Shown here: one piece after another, positions 5,830-13,791 of the stretch
Position numbering within the stretch: position 1 is the stretch's first letter
Layout: the number at the start of each line of letters is the position of its first letter
DNA from: CBCPNA01 sp965120415
GTDB taxonomy: Bacteria; Bacillota; Clostridia; Lachnospirales; CAG-274
Length of the DNA: 15,966 nucleotides
Assembly: GCA_965120415.1 (NCBI GenBank)
Contig: CBCPNA010000003.1
Span: 1 to 15,966, forward strand
Direction: 5' to 3'
The notes under the pieces: generated by a model
What the model saw: only the letters and a program-made list of their open reading frames with translations
Told to the model about the DNA's origin: nothing
Databases searched by the model: none
Program-made: the position numbers and the translations under genes

Positions 5830-5858
5830 ATTATATCACAAATGAGATAAAATGTAAA
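5830..5858 (-). promoter_or_regulatory. Strong promoter of the antisense RNA
   Basis: On the minus strand: TTTACA (5858-5853), exactly 17 bases, perfect TATAAT (5835-5830). The predicted start is about 5823. It is much closer to consensus than the promoter proposed for the toxin, as expected where a labile antitoxin RNA must outnumber the toxin mRNA. Confidence 0.75.
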
Positions 5859-5897
5859 GTAAAAATATCACAAGATGAATAGAATGTAAAGTAAAAA
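5834..5897 (+). repeat. Tandem 32-bp duplication over the antisense promoter
   Basis: Two adjacent 32-base units (5834-5865 and 5866-5897) both begin TATCACAA and both end with the identical 15-mer AATGTAAAGTAAAAA, differing only in the middle. The first unit contains the -35, the spacer and the edge of the -10 of the antisense promoter. The second gives a copy of the -35 (TTTACA) but only a poor -10. Confidence 0.8.
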
Positions 5898-5901
5898 ATT
5901 C

Positions 5902-5926
5902 AAGGCATATAAATGTCCTTTTTTTT
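5902..5926 (+). terminator. Terminator between toxin locus and helicase operon
   Basis: AAGG-CAT (5902-5908) pairs with ATG-T-CCTT (5913-5920) with one bulged base, followed by a run of eight Ts. It would end transcripts coming from the toxin side before the helicase promoter. Confidence 0.65.
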
Positions 5927-5950
5927 AATTTTTAAAAATAACAACATAGC

Positions 5951-5979
5951 TTGAATTAAGAGGGCAAGTGTGATAATAT
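5951..5979 (+). promoter_or_regulatory. Probable promoter of the helicase-vanW operon
   Basis: TTGAAT (5951-5956), a 17-base spacer and TAATAT (5974-5979). It is placed just after the terminator at 5902-5926 and about 50 bases before the helicase ribosome binding site AGGAGA (6028-6033). The -10 box matches four of six positions. Confidence 0.45.
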
Positions 5980-6038
5980 ATAAATAAAGTTATAAGTATT
6001 TTATAATATTTCTTAATTTATAAATCTAGGAGAATAAA

Positions 6039-7883
6039 ATGTCTATAGAACTTAATAAAAATCAAAAAATAGCTATCGAGCATAACAAAGGGCCTATGCT
6101 TGTTTTGGCGGGGCCTGGGAGCGGTAAAACAACTGTTATAATACATCGTGTCAAAAATTTGATAGAAAATTATAATATAAATCAAGAAGAAATACTTGTT
6201 ATTACCTTTACAAAAAAAGCAGCTACAGAAATGCAAAATAGATTTTTAGCTTTTAATAATTATAATAAAGTTTCATTTGGGACATTTCATTCATATTTTT
6301 TCAGAATTATTAAAAATTATTATAAATATGAATTATCTAACATATTGCATGAAGATGCCAAAATTGATATTATAAAAAACATAGTAAATAAGCTCAAAAT
6401 TTCATATGAAAATCAAGAAGATTTTTTACAAAATATTTCTAATGAAATTTCTCTTGTTAAAAATGAACTTGTAGATATAAATTTTTACAGCACTTCAATA
6501 TTAAAACAACCAGAAGTTTTTATACAAATATATACACAGTATGAAGATGCAAAAGATGCTTTAAATAAAATCGATTTTGATGATATGTTAGTTAAATGTT
6601 ATTATCTTTTGTATAACGATATAAATGTTAGAAAGTTTTGGCAAGATAGATATAAATACATTTTAATAGACGAATTTCAAGATATTAATAACGTACAATA
6701 CCGTGCTATAAGGCTCCTTTTAAACGCCGAACAAAATTTATTTATAGTAGGCGATGACGATCAAAGCATATACAGCTTTAGAGGTTCACGTCCAGATTTT
6801 TTATTAAATTTTACAAGTGATTTTGAAAATGCTAAAAAAGTTACATTAAATATTAATTATAGATCAACTGAACAAATTATAAATTTATGCAATAATATAA
6901 TAACTCAAAATAAAACTAGATATACAAAAGATATACAAGGCACCGGTACTAAATTTAAATTACCGTTGCTTTTTAAAAATTATGATATAAATGAAGAGGC
7001 AAAAAATATTTTAAAAAAAATTTTGCATTTACAAAAAAAGATACCACTAGAAGAAATAGCCATCATTTACAGGACAAATTTGCAAGCAAGAGCTATAATA
7101 GAAGCTTTTATGGATCATAATATAGAATATCAGGTCAAAGACAGCGTCCAGACTATATATGACCATTTTGTTGTAAAAGATATAATATGCTATTTAAAGC
7201 TAGCGCTTAATAATTTAGAAAATGATGTCTTTTTAAAAATAGCTAACAAGCCAAAAAGATATTTTAGCAAGATTTTGCTAAACGACTGCGCTAAAGAATG
7301 TGGTAATAAAAAATCTATTATAGAGCATATTTATTTTAAGCCCGATTTAAAAACATGGCAATTAGAAAAAATAAACGAGCTTATTTTTCATCTTAATCAA
7401 ATAAAAACAAAAGAGCCTTATAGTGCTATTAAATATATTTTAGAAAAAGTTTCTTATAAAGAATATTTAGAGGAATATGCTGAATATAAAAAAATTAATA
7501 GCAGAGCGCTTTTTGAAATAGCAGAAGAATTTTTAGAATCTTCTAAAGAACATAAAGACATCTTGCAATTTTTAACGTATATAGATGATATGAGTATTAA
7601 ATTAAAAGAATACCAAAAAAATACAAAAAATAATAAAGGGGTTGTTTTATCAACTATACATAGCGCCAAAGGGCTAGAATTTGAAGCAGTTTTTGTTATA
7701 AGCTGTATAGAAGGCATCATACCACATGAAAAAAGCAAATCAGAGCAAGAAATAGAAGAAGAAAGACGGCTTTTTTATGTAGCTTTAACAAGAGCCAAAA
7801 AGATACTCTATATTTCTATTTTAAAAACTAAATACTCTTTAGATGCAAAGCCATCTAGGTTTTTAAAAAACTTAATTAAATAA
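6039..7883 (+). CDS. UvrD/PcrA-like superfamily 1 DNA helicase
   Basis: 614 residues; AGGAGA sits five bases before the ATG. All helicase motifs are intact: Q-motif glutamine near residue 9; Walker A GPGSGKTT (25-32); ITFTKKAATEM (55-65); motif II IDEFQD (210-215); motif III VGDDDQSIYSFRG (237-249); NYRST (273-277); YRTN (344-347); motif V STIHSAKGLEF (538-548); motif VI RRLFYVALTRAKK (576-588). It should be an ATP-driven 3'-to-5' translocase acting in repair or conflict resolution. It is roughly 120 residues shorter than PcrA or UvrD (about 720-740). It ends soon after motif VI, so it lacks the C-terminal extension that in PcrA contacts RNA polymerase. It is therefore probably a second, compact UvrD-family paralogue rather than the essential pcrA. 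It is the first gene of a four-gene operon (17 bases to the next). Confidence 0.88.
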   Translation: MSIELNKNQKIAIEHNKGPMLVLAGPGSGKTTVIIHRVKNLIENYNINQEEILVITFTKKAATEMQNRFLAFNNYNKVSFGTFHSYFFRIIKNYYKYELSNILHEDAKIDIIKNIVNKLKISYENQEDFLQNISNEISLVKNELVDINFYSTSILKQPEVFIQIYTQYEDAKDALNKIDFDDMLVKCYYLLYNDINVRKFWQDRYKYILIDEFQDINNVQYRAIRLLLNAEQNLFIVGDDDQSIYSFRGSRPDFLLNFTSDFENAKKVTLNINYRSTEQIINLCNNIITQNKTRYTKDIQGTGTKFKLPLLFKNYDINEEAKNILKKILHLQKKIPLEEIAIIYRTNLQARAIIEAFMDHNIEYQVKDSVQTIYDHFVVKDIICYLKLALNNLENDVFLKIANKPKRYFSKILLNDCAKECGNKKSIIEHIYFKPDLKTWQLEKINELIFHLNQIKTKEPYSAIKYILEKVSYKEYLEEYAEYKKINSRALFEIAEEFLESSKEHKDILQFLTYIDDMSIKLKEYQKNTKNNKGVVLSTIHSAKGLEFEAVFVISCIEGIIPHEKSKSEQEIEEERRLFYVALTRAKKILYISILKTKYSLDAKPSRFLKNLIK

Positions 7884-7900
7884 TTTTAAGGTGGGATAAT

Positions 7901-8017
7901 ATGAAAAAAACTAAACAAGAAAGAAAAAAGTTGGCTTATAAAATAGTTGCTATATTTTTAATTTTAGCGATGCTAATAGGCTTTATTGCCCCTTCTATAT
8001 CTTTATTATTTTCATAA
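7901..8017 (+). CDS. 38-residue single-span membrane peptide
   Basis: A short gene easily missed. ATG 7901 is preceded six bases upstream by AAGGTGG and ends with TAA at 8017. The first 14 residues are very basic (MKKTKQERKKLAYK), followed by one hydrophobic helix (about residues 15-29, IVAIFLILAMLIGFI) and a short tail, APSISLLFS. This gives an inside-N topology by the positive-inside rule. It fits precisely between neighbours, 17 bases after the helicase and 16 bases before the DUF4097 gene, each with its own ribosome binding site. It resembles the small lysine-rich membrane peptides common in Clostridia and the DUF4044 type, but I cannot assign a family with certainty. Function unknown; position suggests an envelope role. 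Confidence 0.7.
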   Translation: MKKTKQERKKLAYKIVAIFLILAMLIGFIAPSISLLFS

Positions 8018-8033
8018 AAAGGAGTGTGTATTT

Positions 8034-9152
8034 ATGGAAAGTGAAAGAATAAAAATATTAAAAATGCTGGAAAATAAGCAGATAACAGCAGAAGAGGCAA
8101 GCAGGCTTTTAGCAGCATTACAAAATAAAGAAACGATGGAAAGTAGTTTTTATAACTCAAATAATAATTCAAACAATAATTCAAGCGATAGCAAAAAAGC
8201 TACCTCAAGTATAGATTTTAGCGATATTAAAAATAAGGTTGCTGGCTTTGCTACATCTGTTTATAAAAAAAGTGTTAAAGTTTTAAATAATTTAGAACAA
8301 GATATTAGAAATACGTTAAAAAATACTTCTAATAACAACAAAACTTACAACAACTCTCAAGATATTTTAAAAGAATTTAATTACACTATAACATATAACC
8401 AAAACATAAGGCTTGCTGCCTTAAATGGAGAAATGCAAATAAAAGGATATAATGGAGATAAACTTACATTAAGGGTTAAATATACTCCTTTAATTGCAAA
8501 TTCCAACATAGAATTTAATAATTATGACAATAATAATTATGTACTAAACTTTAAAAAAGAATGTTTTAAAAAAATTTCTGTAGAAGCTTTAGTTCCTAAT
8601 AAAAATTTAGATAAACTAGAATTAGATAATATTGGCTCTAACTGCTCTGTAGATGGCGTAAAGTTTGAAAGCTTATCTATCATAAGCCAAAATTCTAACG
8701 CTATTATAGAAAATTGTACCGCTAAAAATATAAAGCTAGAAAACAATAATAAAGGTAAATTTATTTTGCGTAATATTACAGCAGATGCCCTTAATATAAA
8801 TAATATAGATGGGTTTGTTAAGCTTAAAAATTTAGATATACAAAATGTTACAGTTGATAATATAAACGGCGAAATAGAGGCTATAAACGATTATTTTAAT
8901 AAATACGAAGATTATAAATGGAAATTAGAAACGCAAAATAGTAACATAAATGTAGAAATTAATACAGATAATGTCAACTATGATATAAAAGCTCAAACAA
9001 CGCTAGGGAGCATAGAGCTAAATAAAAGAAATTTATCTTTTGTTGAAAGGAGTCAATATAGCGTCTTGGCAAGCACCGAAAATAAAAATTCTAGTTATAA
9101 AAATATGGATATACACCTTACAACAACAAACTCTAAAATTTTATTAAGCTAA
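8034..9152 (+). CDS. LiaX/YvlB-like protein with DUF4097 beta-repeat domain
   Basis: 372 residues from ATG 8034, nine bases after AGGAG. An in-frame upstream ATG at 7986 would overlap the 38-residue gene and has no binding site, so it is rejected. The N-terminus (residues 1-33, ERIKILKMLENKQITAEEA) is the short helical SHOCT-like domain shared by Bacillus YvlB and enterococcal LiaX. An Asn/Ser-rich linker follows (about 38-60). The rest is a repetitive beta-strand region (about 110-370) rich in Asn, Ile and Asp, with recurring IDNINGxIxA-type strands typical of the DUF4097 beta-solenoid. There is no signal peptide. LiaX-type proteins modulate cell-envelope stress responses to antimicrobial peptides, and the downstream vanW-type gene supports an envelope role. 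The local Asn richness follows the genome's AT bias. Confidence 0.8.
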   Translation: MESERIKILKMLENKQITAEEASRLLAALQNKETMESSFYNSNNNSNNNSSDSKKATSSIDFSDIKNKVAGFATSVYKKSVKVLNNLEQDIRNTLKNTSNNNKTYNNSQDILKEFNYTITYNQNIRLAALNGEMQIKGYNGDKLTLRVKYTPLIANSNIEFNNYDNNNYVLNFKKECFKKISVEALVPNKNLDKLELDNIGSNCSVDGVKFESLSIISQNSNAIIENCTAKNIKLENNNKGKFILRNITADALNINNIDGFVKLKNLDIQNVTVDNINGEIEAINDYFNKYEDYKWKLETQNSNINVEINTDNVNYDIKAQTTLGSIELNKRNLSFVERSQYSVLASTENKNSSYKNMDIHLTTTNSKILLS

Positions 9153-9171
9153 TTTTAAAGGAGTTTGATTT

Positions 9172-10530
9172 ATGAAATCAAAGAGTTTTATTTTAAAAAA
9201 GAGATATATTTTAATAAGTTTTGTATTTATTATTTTTATAATTTGTTTTTTATTTACGATATATTTTAATAACAACAAAATAAAAAAGATTATAAAAGAC
9301 GATACAATATATCCTAATATTTATATAGAAAATATAAATGTTTCAGGCTTTTCAAAAGAAGAAGGGGTAAACTATTTAAAAACAAACTACAAAAAAGAAG
9401 AAAATTTTATATTGCTATATGGAGATGACGAAATAGTATACAAAAAAGAAGACTTAGGGCTTGAATACGATTTTGAAAAAGCTATAGATATAGCATATAA
9501 TACAGCAAGGAATAATAGTGAGCAAATAAAAAATTTATTAAAAAATCCTATAAAAATATCTTTAAATCATAAATTAAACGAAGAAAAATTAAATCAAGAA
9601 ATAGAAAATTTAGAACAAAAGCTAAATAAAGATGCTAAAGACCCAACTCTTATAAAAGAAGGAGAAAGCTTTACGGTTGTACCAGGTAGTGAAGGGCTAA
9701 AAATAGATTCTGAAAAATTAAAACAAGATATAATAGAAAGCCTTGATGAAAAAGGCGACATATATTTAGAAATACAATTTGAAAAAATAGCCCCAAAAGA
9801 TGAAGAAAGCCTAAAGATGGTACAAGATAAGCTAGGCACTTTTTCTACATCTTATGCCATAAATAGCGAAGAAGATGAAAACAGAATAACTAATATGAAA
9901 GTTGCAGCATCTAAAATAAATACAGTTGTTTTATATCCAGAAGAAGTTTTTTCTGCCAATGCATTTTTTGGAGAAACAACAGAAGAAAACGGTTATAAAC
10001 TAGCTAAAGTTATAAAAAACGGTGAATTTATAGATGAATATGGCGGAGGAGTTTGCCAAGTTTCTACAACACTTTATAACGCAGCTTTATATGCTGAGCT
10101 AGATATATTAGAAAGAAAAAATCATTCTTTAAAAGTTTTGTACGCAGACTATGGTTACGATGCAGCGCTTGCTAGTGACTATATAGATTTAAAATTTAAA
10201 AATAATACTAACTATCCTATATATATAGAAAGCTATTTAACAGAAAATCAGGTTATTTGCAATATATATGGCTATGATGAACGGGCAGAAAATAGAGAAA
10301 TAAAATTCCAAAATGAGCTTGTAGAGGTAATACCGCCCGGAGATAGGATAGAAAATACAACAGAAGATTTAAAACAAGGAGAAGAGGTTATAGAAGTTAA
10401 AGCTTTAAATGGATATAGATATAATCTATACAAGCTTATATATGAAGATGGAGTGCTTGTGGATAAAGTTTTGATAAATGAAAGCTATTATAAACCACGG
10501 CAAGAAGAAGTTTTGGTAGGTATTAATTAA
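9172..10530 (+). CDS. VanW family protein with peptidoglycan-binding-like and G5-like domains
   Basis: 452 residues; AAAGGAG precedes the ATG. A short basic N-terminus and a membrane segment (about residues 12-31) place the remainder outside the cell. Two PG_binding_4-like regions follow (about 50-130 and 150-205). The VanW domain (about 225-375) contains the hallmark GGGVCQVSTTLYNAAL (291-306), with the conserved Cys295. The C-terminus (about 380-452) has the strand pattern of a G5 domain (GEEVIEVKALNGYRYNLYKL) and ends with YYKP..EEVLVG. Similar proteins (Bacillus YoaR) are common in Clostridia and are linked to cell wall metabolism. The family is named for an accessory gene in vanB vancomycin clusters, but this chromosomal form is not a resistance marker in itself. 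Last gene of the operon, 19 bases after the DUF4097 gene, followed by a terminator. Confidence 0.9.
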   Translation: MKSKSFILKKRYILISFVFIIFIICFLFTIYFNNNKIKKIIKDDTIYPNIYIENINVSGFSKEEGVNYLKTNYKKEENFILLYGDDEIVYKKEDLGLEYDFEKAIDIAYNTARNNSEQIKNLLKNPIKISLNHKLNEEKLNQEIENLEQKLNKDAKDPTLIKEGESFTVVPGSEGLKIDSEKLKQDIIESLDEKGDIYLEIQFEKIAPKDEESLKMVQDKLGTFSTSYAINSEEDENRITNMKVAASKINTVVLYPEEVFSANAFFGETTEENGYKLAKVIKNGEFIDEYGGGVCQVSTTLYNAALYAELDILERKNHSLKVLYADYGYDAALASDYIDLKFKNNTNYPIYIESYLTENQVICNIYGYDERAENREIKFQNELVEVIPPGDRIENTTEDLKQGEEVIEVKALNGYRYNLYKLIYEDGVLVDKVLINESYYKPRQEEVLVGIN

Positions 10531-10535
10531 AATAT

Positions 10536-10590
10536 GCTCTTTAGCTAAGCCTTATTAATAAGGCTATGTTAAAGAGCTTTTTATTATTTT
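10536..10590 (+). terminator. Long two-part terminator hairpin of the helicase-vanW operon
   Basis: The outer stem GCTCTTTA / TAAAGAGC (10536-10543 with 10570-10577) encloses an internal loop and the perfect 18-base palindrome AGCCTTATTAATAAGGCT (10548-10565). TTTTTATTATTTTT follows directly. It begins six bases after the vanW stop codon. Confidence 0.85.
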
Positions 10591-10714
10591 TATTATAATT
10601 AATTTTCTTTTTATTTTTGTTATTAAATTAATATAAATATATTTAATAAAAAAATACTAAATAATATTTTATTTGCATATATTTTTATAACAAAATATTA
10701 AAGGAGCAACTTAT

Positions 10715-11221
10715 ATGTACCCATATTATACACAAAATAAAGAAGAAAAAGCAAAAACTTTAGCTTTATCTAGTAAAGCAGAAGTGTCAGCAAATAAAGA
10801 TGACGAAGATTTTAGCAAATATGTTTTGCAAATGATACTATCTGCTATAGAGCAAGAAAACTATGACATGATGTATTATAATCAGCTTTTAAACTATACA
10901 ACAGATGAAGAAGAAAAAGAAGTTTTAAGAAGGATATATCTAGACGATATAAAACATTTTAACCTATTAAAAGAGCTTTACAAATGCTTAACCGATGAGC
11001 CTATATCTTTTGATTATGATGAAATAGAAATAGGCGATAATATAACAAAAGAATTTAAAAACTCTTTTGAACAAAAATTAGAAAATGTAGAGCTTTATAG
11101 AAATATATTAAAGTCTTTTTTAGACACATGTATTAGAGATATGCTTTTTGAAATAATAACAGACGAACAAATGCACGCCCAAAAGCTAAATAACCTTTAT
11201 AATAATAGAAGGATAAGATAA
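10715..11221 (+). CDS. Ferritin-like four-helix protein (possible di-iron protein)
   Basis: 168 residues with AAAGGAG before the ATG. A Tyr-rich N-terminus (MYPYYTQ) and polar stretch (to about residue 32) precede four predicted helices. Helix 1 has AIEQENYD (44-51), helix 2 DDIKHFNLL (77-85), helix 3 ENVELYRNIL (123-132) and helix 4 DEQMHAQKL (150-158). This is the repeated E...(D/E)xxH pattern of ferritin/rubrerythrin-like di-iron bundles, with D78xxH81 replacing the usual ExxH in helix 2 and E151xxH154 in helix 4. Aspartate can ligate iron, so metal binding may be retained. There are no rubredoxin cysteines. Similar Tyr-rich ferritin-like proteins occur in spore-forming Firmicutes and some are spore-associated; that role here is a guess. 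It is a single gene between two terminators, convergent with leuS. Confidence 0.7.
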   Translation: MYPYYTQNKEEKAKTLALSSKAEVSANKDDEDFSKYVLQMILSAIEQENYDMMYYNQLLNYTTDEEEKEVLRRIYLDDIKHFNLLKELYKCLTDEPISFDYDEIEIGDNITKEFKNSFEQKLENVELYRNILKSFLDTCIRDMLFEIITDEQMHAQKLNNLYNNRRIR

Positions 11222-11227
11222 AAAATA

Positions 11228-11266
11228 CCCCTTTGCTTTTTAAAATTAAGCAAAAGGGGCTTTTTT
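11228..11266 (+). terminator. Bidirectional terminator between the ferritin-like gene and leuS
   Basis: CCCCTTTGCTT (11228-11238) pairs with AAGCAAAAGGGG (11248-11259) with one bulged A. Six Ts follow on the plus strand (11261-11266). On the minus strand the complement of AAAAATA gives TATTTTT. It therefore serves both convergent genes, which end within 11 bases of it on either side. Confidence 0.85.
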
Positions 11267-11269
11267 AAA

Positions 11270-13681
11270 TTATTTAACAACAATATTAACAATTTTTTTA
11301 GGCACATATATTTCTTTAACAATTTCTCCATTTATTTTAGCTTTAACAGCTTCTTTAGCCATTTTTAAAACTTCTTCTTTCAAAAGGTTAGGGGCTATTT
11401 GTATAGTGCCTTTAAGCTTGCCGTTTATTTGTATAGCTATAGCTACTGTATCATCTTTTAGCTTTTCTTTATCGTATTTGCACCAGCTATTTTTAAATAC
11501 ACTTTCTTTACTGCCGATTATTTGCCATAATTCTTCACATATATGAGGGGCAAAAGGTGATAATAAAATAATCATCGTTTCTAGCGTTTGTTTATCTATA
11601 CCGCCAATGTTTTTAGCCTCTGTAATAATTTTGTTGGTATATTCCATAAAGCCCGAAATAACAGTGTTCATTGTTAAGCTTTCTATCCTGCTTGTTATTT
11701 CAAAAATCATTTTATTTTTTAGCTTTTCTAATTCTTTTGATGGAGTTTTTGGCTTATCTTTATATTCTAGAATAAATTTCCATAGTTTATTTAAATATCT
11801 AAAAGTGCCATCTATACCGCTCTCATCCCATTCACAATCAACTTCTGGTGGACCAACAAAAAGCTCATACATCCTAAGTGCGTCACAGCCGTATTTTAAA
11901 ACAAGGTCATCAGGTGATATAACATTGCCTTTAGATTTACTCATTTTTGCGCCATCTTTTGTTATCATACCTTGATTAAAAAGACGTAAAAAAGGTTCAT
12001 CAAAATCTAAAACACCAATATCTTTTAAAAATTTTGTATAAAATCTTGCGTATAACAAATGCAGCACGGCATGTTCTACTCCTCCAACATACATATCAAC
12101 AGGCATATATTTATTAAGGGCCTCTTTACTAGCTAAAGCATCTTTATTATCAATGTCACAATATCTAAGAAAGTACCATGAAGAGCCAGCCCATTGAGGC
12201 ATTGTATTTGTTTCTCTTTTGGCTTTAGCACCGCATTTAGGGCAAGGTACATTTACCCAATCTTCTATATTAGCAAGAGGTGATTCTCCTGTGTTTGTAG
12301 GTAAGTAAGATGATACATTAGGCAATTTTACAGGCAAGTCTTTTTCTGGTACCGGTACAATACCACACTCTTTACAGTGGATAAGAGGGATAGGTTCGCC
12401 CCAATAACGCTGCCTTGAAAATACCCAATCTCTTAATTTATAATTAATAGTCTTTTTACCAACCTTTTTCTCTTCTAAATAATTACAAATAGCTTCTTTA
12501 GCATCTTTAGAAGATAAGCCGTCAAAATTTTGAGAATTTATCATAATACCAGCTTTTGTAAAAGGCTTTTTTAAATTATCAAAATCTTGATTATCTTTAG
12601 CATCTTTAATGACAGGTATTATAGGCAAATCAAACTTTTTAGCAAATTCAAAATCTCTTTCGTCATGAGCAGGCACACACATAATAGCCCCAGATGCATA
12701 GTCTATCAAAACATAGTCGGCAACCCAAATAGGGAGCTTTTTGCCGTTTAGAGGGTTTATTGCATAAGCACCAGTAAATACACCAGTTTTTTCTTTTAAA
12801 GCCATCCTATCAACAGAAGATTTTGTGCTTGCATTAAATATATATCTATCTATATCTTCTCTAAAATCTTTAGGCACTATAGCTTTTAAAATAGCATGTT
12901 CTGGTGCTATAGCTATAAAGCTTGCTCCAAAAAGGGTATCTGGCCTTGTTGTAAAAACTTTTAGCTTTTCATCATGATTTTCTATATCAAAAAATATTTC
13001 TGCTCCAACACTTTTGCCTATCCAGTCTGCTTGCATTTTTTTAACCTTTTCAGGCCATTCTAAATGTTCTAAATCGTTTAAAAGCCTATCTGCATATTTT
13101 GTTATTTTAAGCATCCATTGCCTTAAATTTTTTTTGGTAACTAAAGAGCCACATCTATCGCATTCTCCATTTGTTGCTTCTTCATTAGCCAAAACAGCTT
13201 TACAATTATCGCACCAATTAAGCGGCATTTCTTTTTCATAAGCAAGCCCTTCTTCAAACATTTTAAGAAATATCCACTGTGTCCATTTGTAATAAGAGGG
13301 GTCTGTAGTGTTTATTTCTTTTTGCCAATCGTACATAGCGCTTATTTCTTCTAGTTGTCTTTTAACATTTTTAATACTATTTTTAGTTGCGTCTAAAGGA
13401 TGAGTACCAGTTTTTATAGCAAAATTTTCAGCCGGTAGCCCAAAAGCGTCCCAACCCATAGGGTGCAAAATTTCATAGCCGTTTAAAAGCTTGTACCGGC
13501 TCCAAGCATCGCTTAAAACATACCCTCTCCAATGCCCAACATGTAAGCCATTAGCCGATGGATAAGGGAACATATCAAGGCAATAATATTTTGGCTTATT
13601 TGTATTAGTAGGGTTAATAGGGTTATTTTGCCAAAATTCTCTCCATTTTGTTTCTAATTTTTTAAAATCATATTGTTGCAT
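11270..13681 (-). CDS. leuS: Leucyl-tRNA synthetase
   Basis: 803 residues, usual size for bacterial LeuRS. It attaches leucine to tRNA-Leu. The class I signatures are present: HVGH (residues 47-50) in the Rossmann fold and KMSKS (579-583) in the C-terminal catalytic half. A zinc knuckle is formed by C157/C160 and C174/C177 (CDNC...CDRC); a second CxxC pair precedes a CPKCG in the insert before WYFLRY. The CP1 editing domain is recognisable (VFTTRPDTLFGASFIAIAPEH region; CVPAHDERDFEFA with the editing Asp). The anticodon-binding domain and C-terminal domain are complete. The ATG at 13681 is at the conserved N-terminus, but no good Shine-Dalgarno precedes it, and there is no T-box in the 110 bases separating it from the upstream ABC-F gene. 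Confidence 0.97.
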   Translation of the reverse strand: MQQYDFKKLETKWREFWQNNPINPTNTNKPKYYCLDMFPYPSANGLHVGHWRGYVLSDAWSRYKLLNGYEILHPMGWDAFGLPAENFAIKTGTHPLDATKNSIKNVKRQLEEISAMYDWQKEINTTDPSYYKWTQWIFLKMFEEGLAYEKEMPLNWCDNCKAVLANEEATNGECDRCGSLVTKKNLRQWMLKITKYADRLLNDLEHLEWPEKVKKMQADWIGKSVGAEIFFDIENHDEKLKVFTTRPDTLFGASFIAIAPEHAILKAIVPKDFREDIDRYIFNASTKSSVDRMALKEKTGVFTGAYAINPLNGKKLPIWVADYVLIDYASGAIMCVPAHDERDFEFAKKFDLPIIPVIKDAKDNQDFDNLKKPFTKAGIMINSQNFDGLSSKDAKEAICNYLEEKKVGKKTINYKLRDWVFSRQRYWGEPIPLIHCKECGIVPVPEKDLPVKLPNVSSYLPTNTGESPLANIEDWVNVPCPKCGAKAKRETNTMPQWAGSSWYFLRYCDIDNKDALASKEALNKYMPVDMYVGGVEHAVLHLLYARFYTKFLKDIGVLDFDEPFLRLFNQGMITKDGAKMSKSKGNVISPDDLVLKYGCDALRMYELFVGPPEVDCEWDESGIDGTFRYLNKLWKFILEYKDKPKTPSKELEKLKNKMIFEITSRIESLTMNTVISGFMEYTNKIITEAKNIGGIDKQTLETMIILLSPFAPHICEELWQIIGSKESVFKNSWCKYDKEKLKDDTVAIAIQINGKLKGTIQIAPNLLKEEVLKMAKEAVKAKINGEIVKEIYVPKKIVNIVVK

Positions 13682-13791
13682 ATTAATTTTTATGAAAACT
13701 TATAAAAAGGCTTGCTTTTTATAATGTTACATGTTTTCTTAAAAATTTCACCACCTTATTTTATATTTAAAAGTTGTAACAACACTTTTTG

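Noticed and set aside
10616..10701. Promoter for the ferritin-like gene (TTGTTA-17-TATTTA, or TTGCAT-17-TATTAA)
   Set aside because: The first is weak on both boxes in extremely AT-rich sequence. The second would place the start inside the ribosome binding site. A promoter must exist here but I cannot choose one.
13741..13765. Possible T-box antiterminator or leader peptide before leuS (AAGGTGGTGAAA)
   Set aside because: The conserved ACCGCG half of the T-box motif is missing and the leader is too short. The GTG-initiated ten-codon ORF has no spacing from its would-be Shine-Dalgarno.
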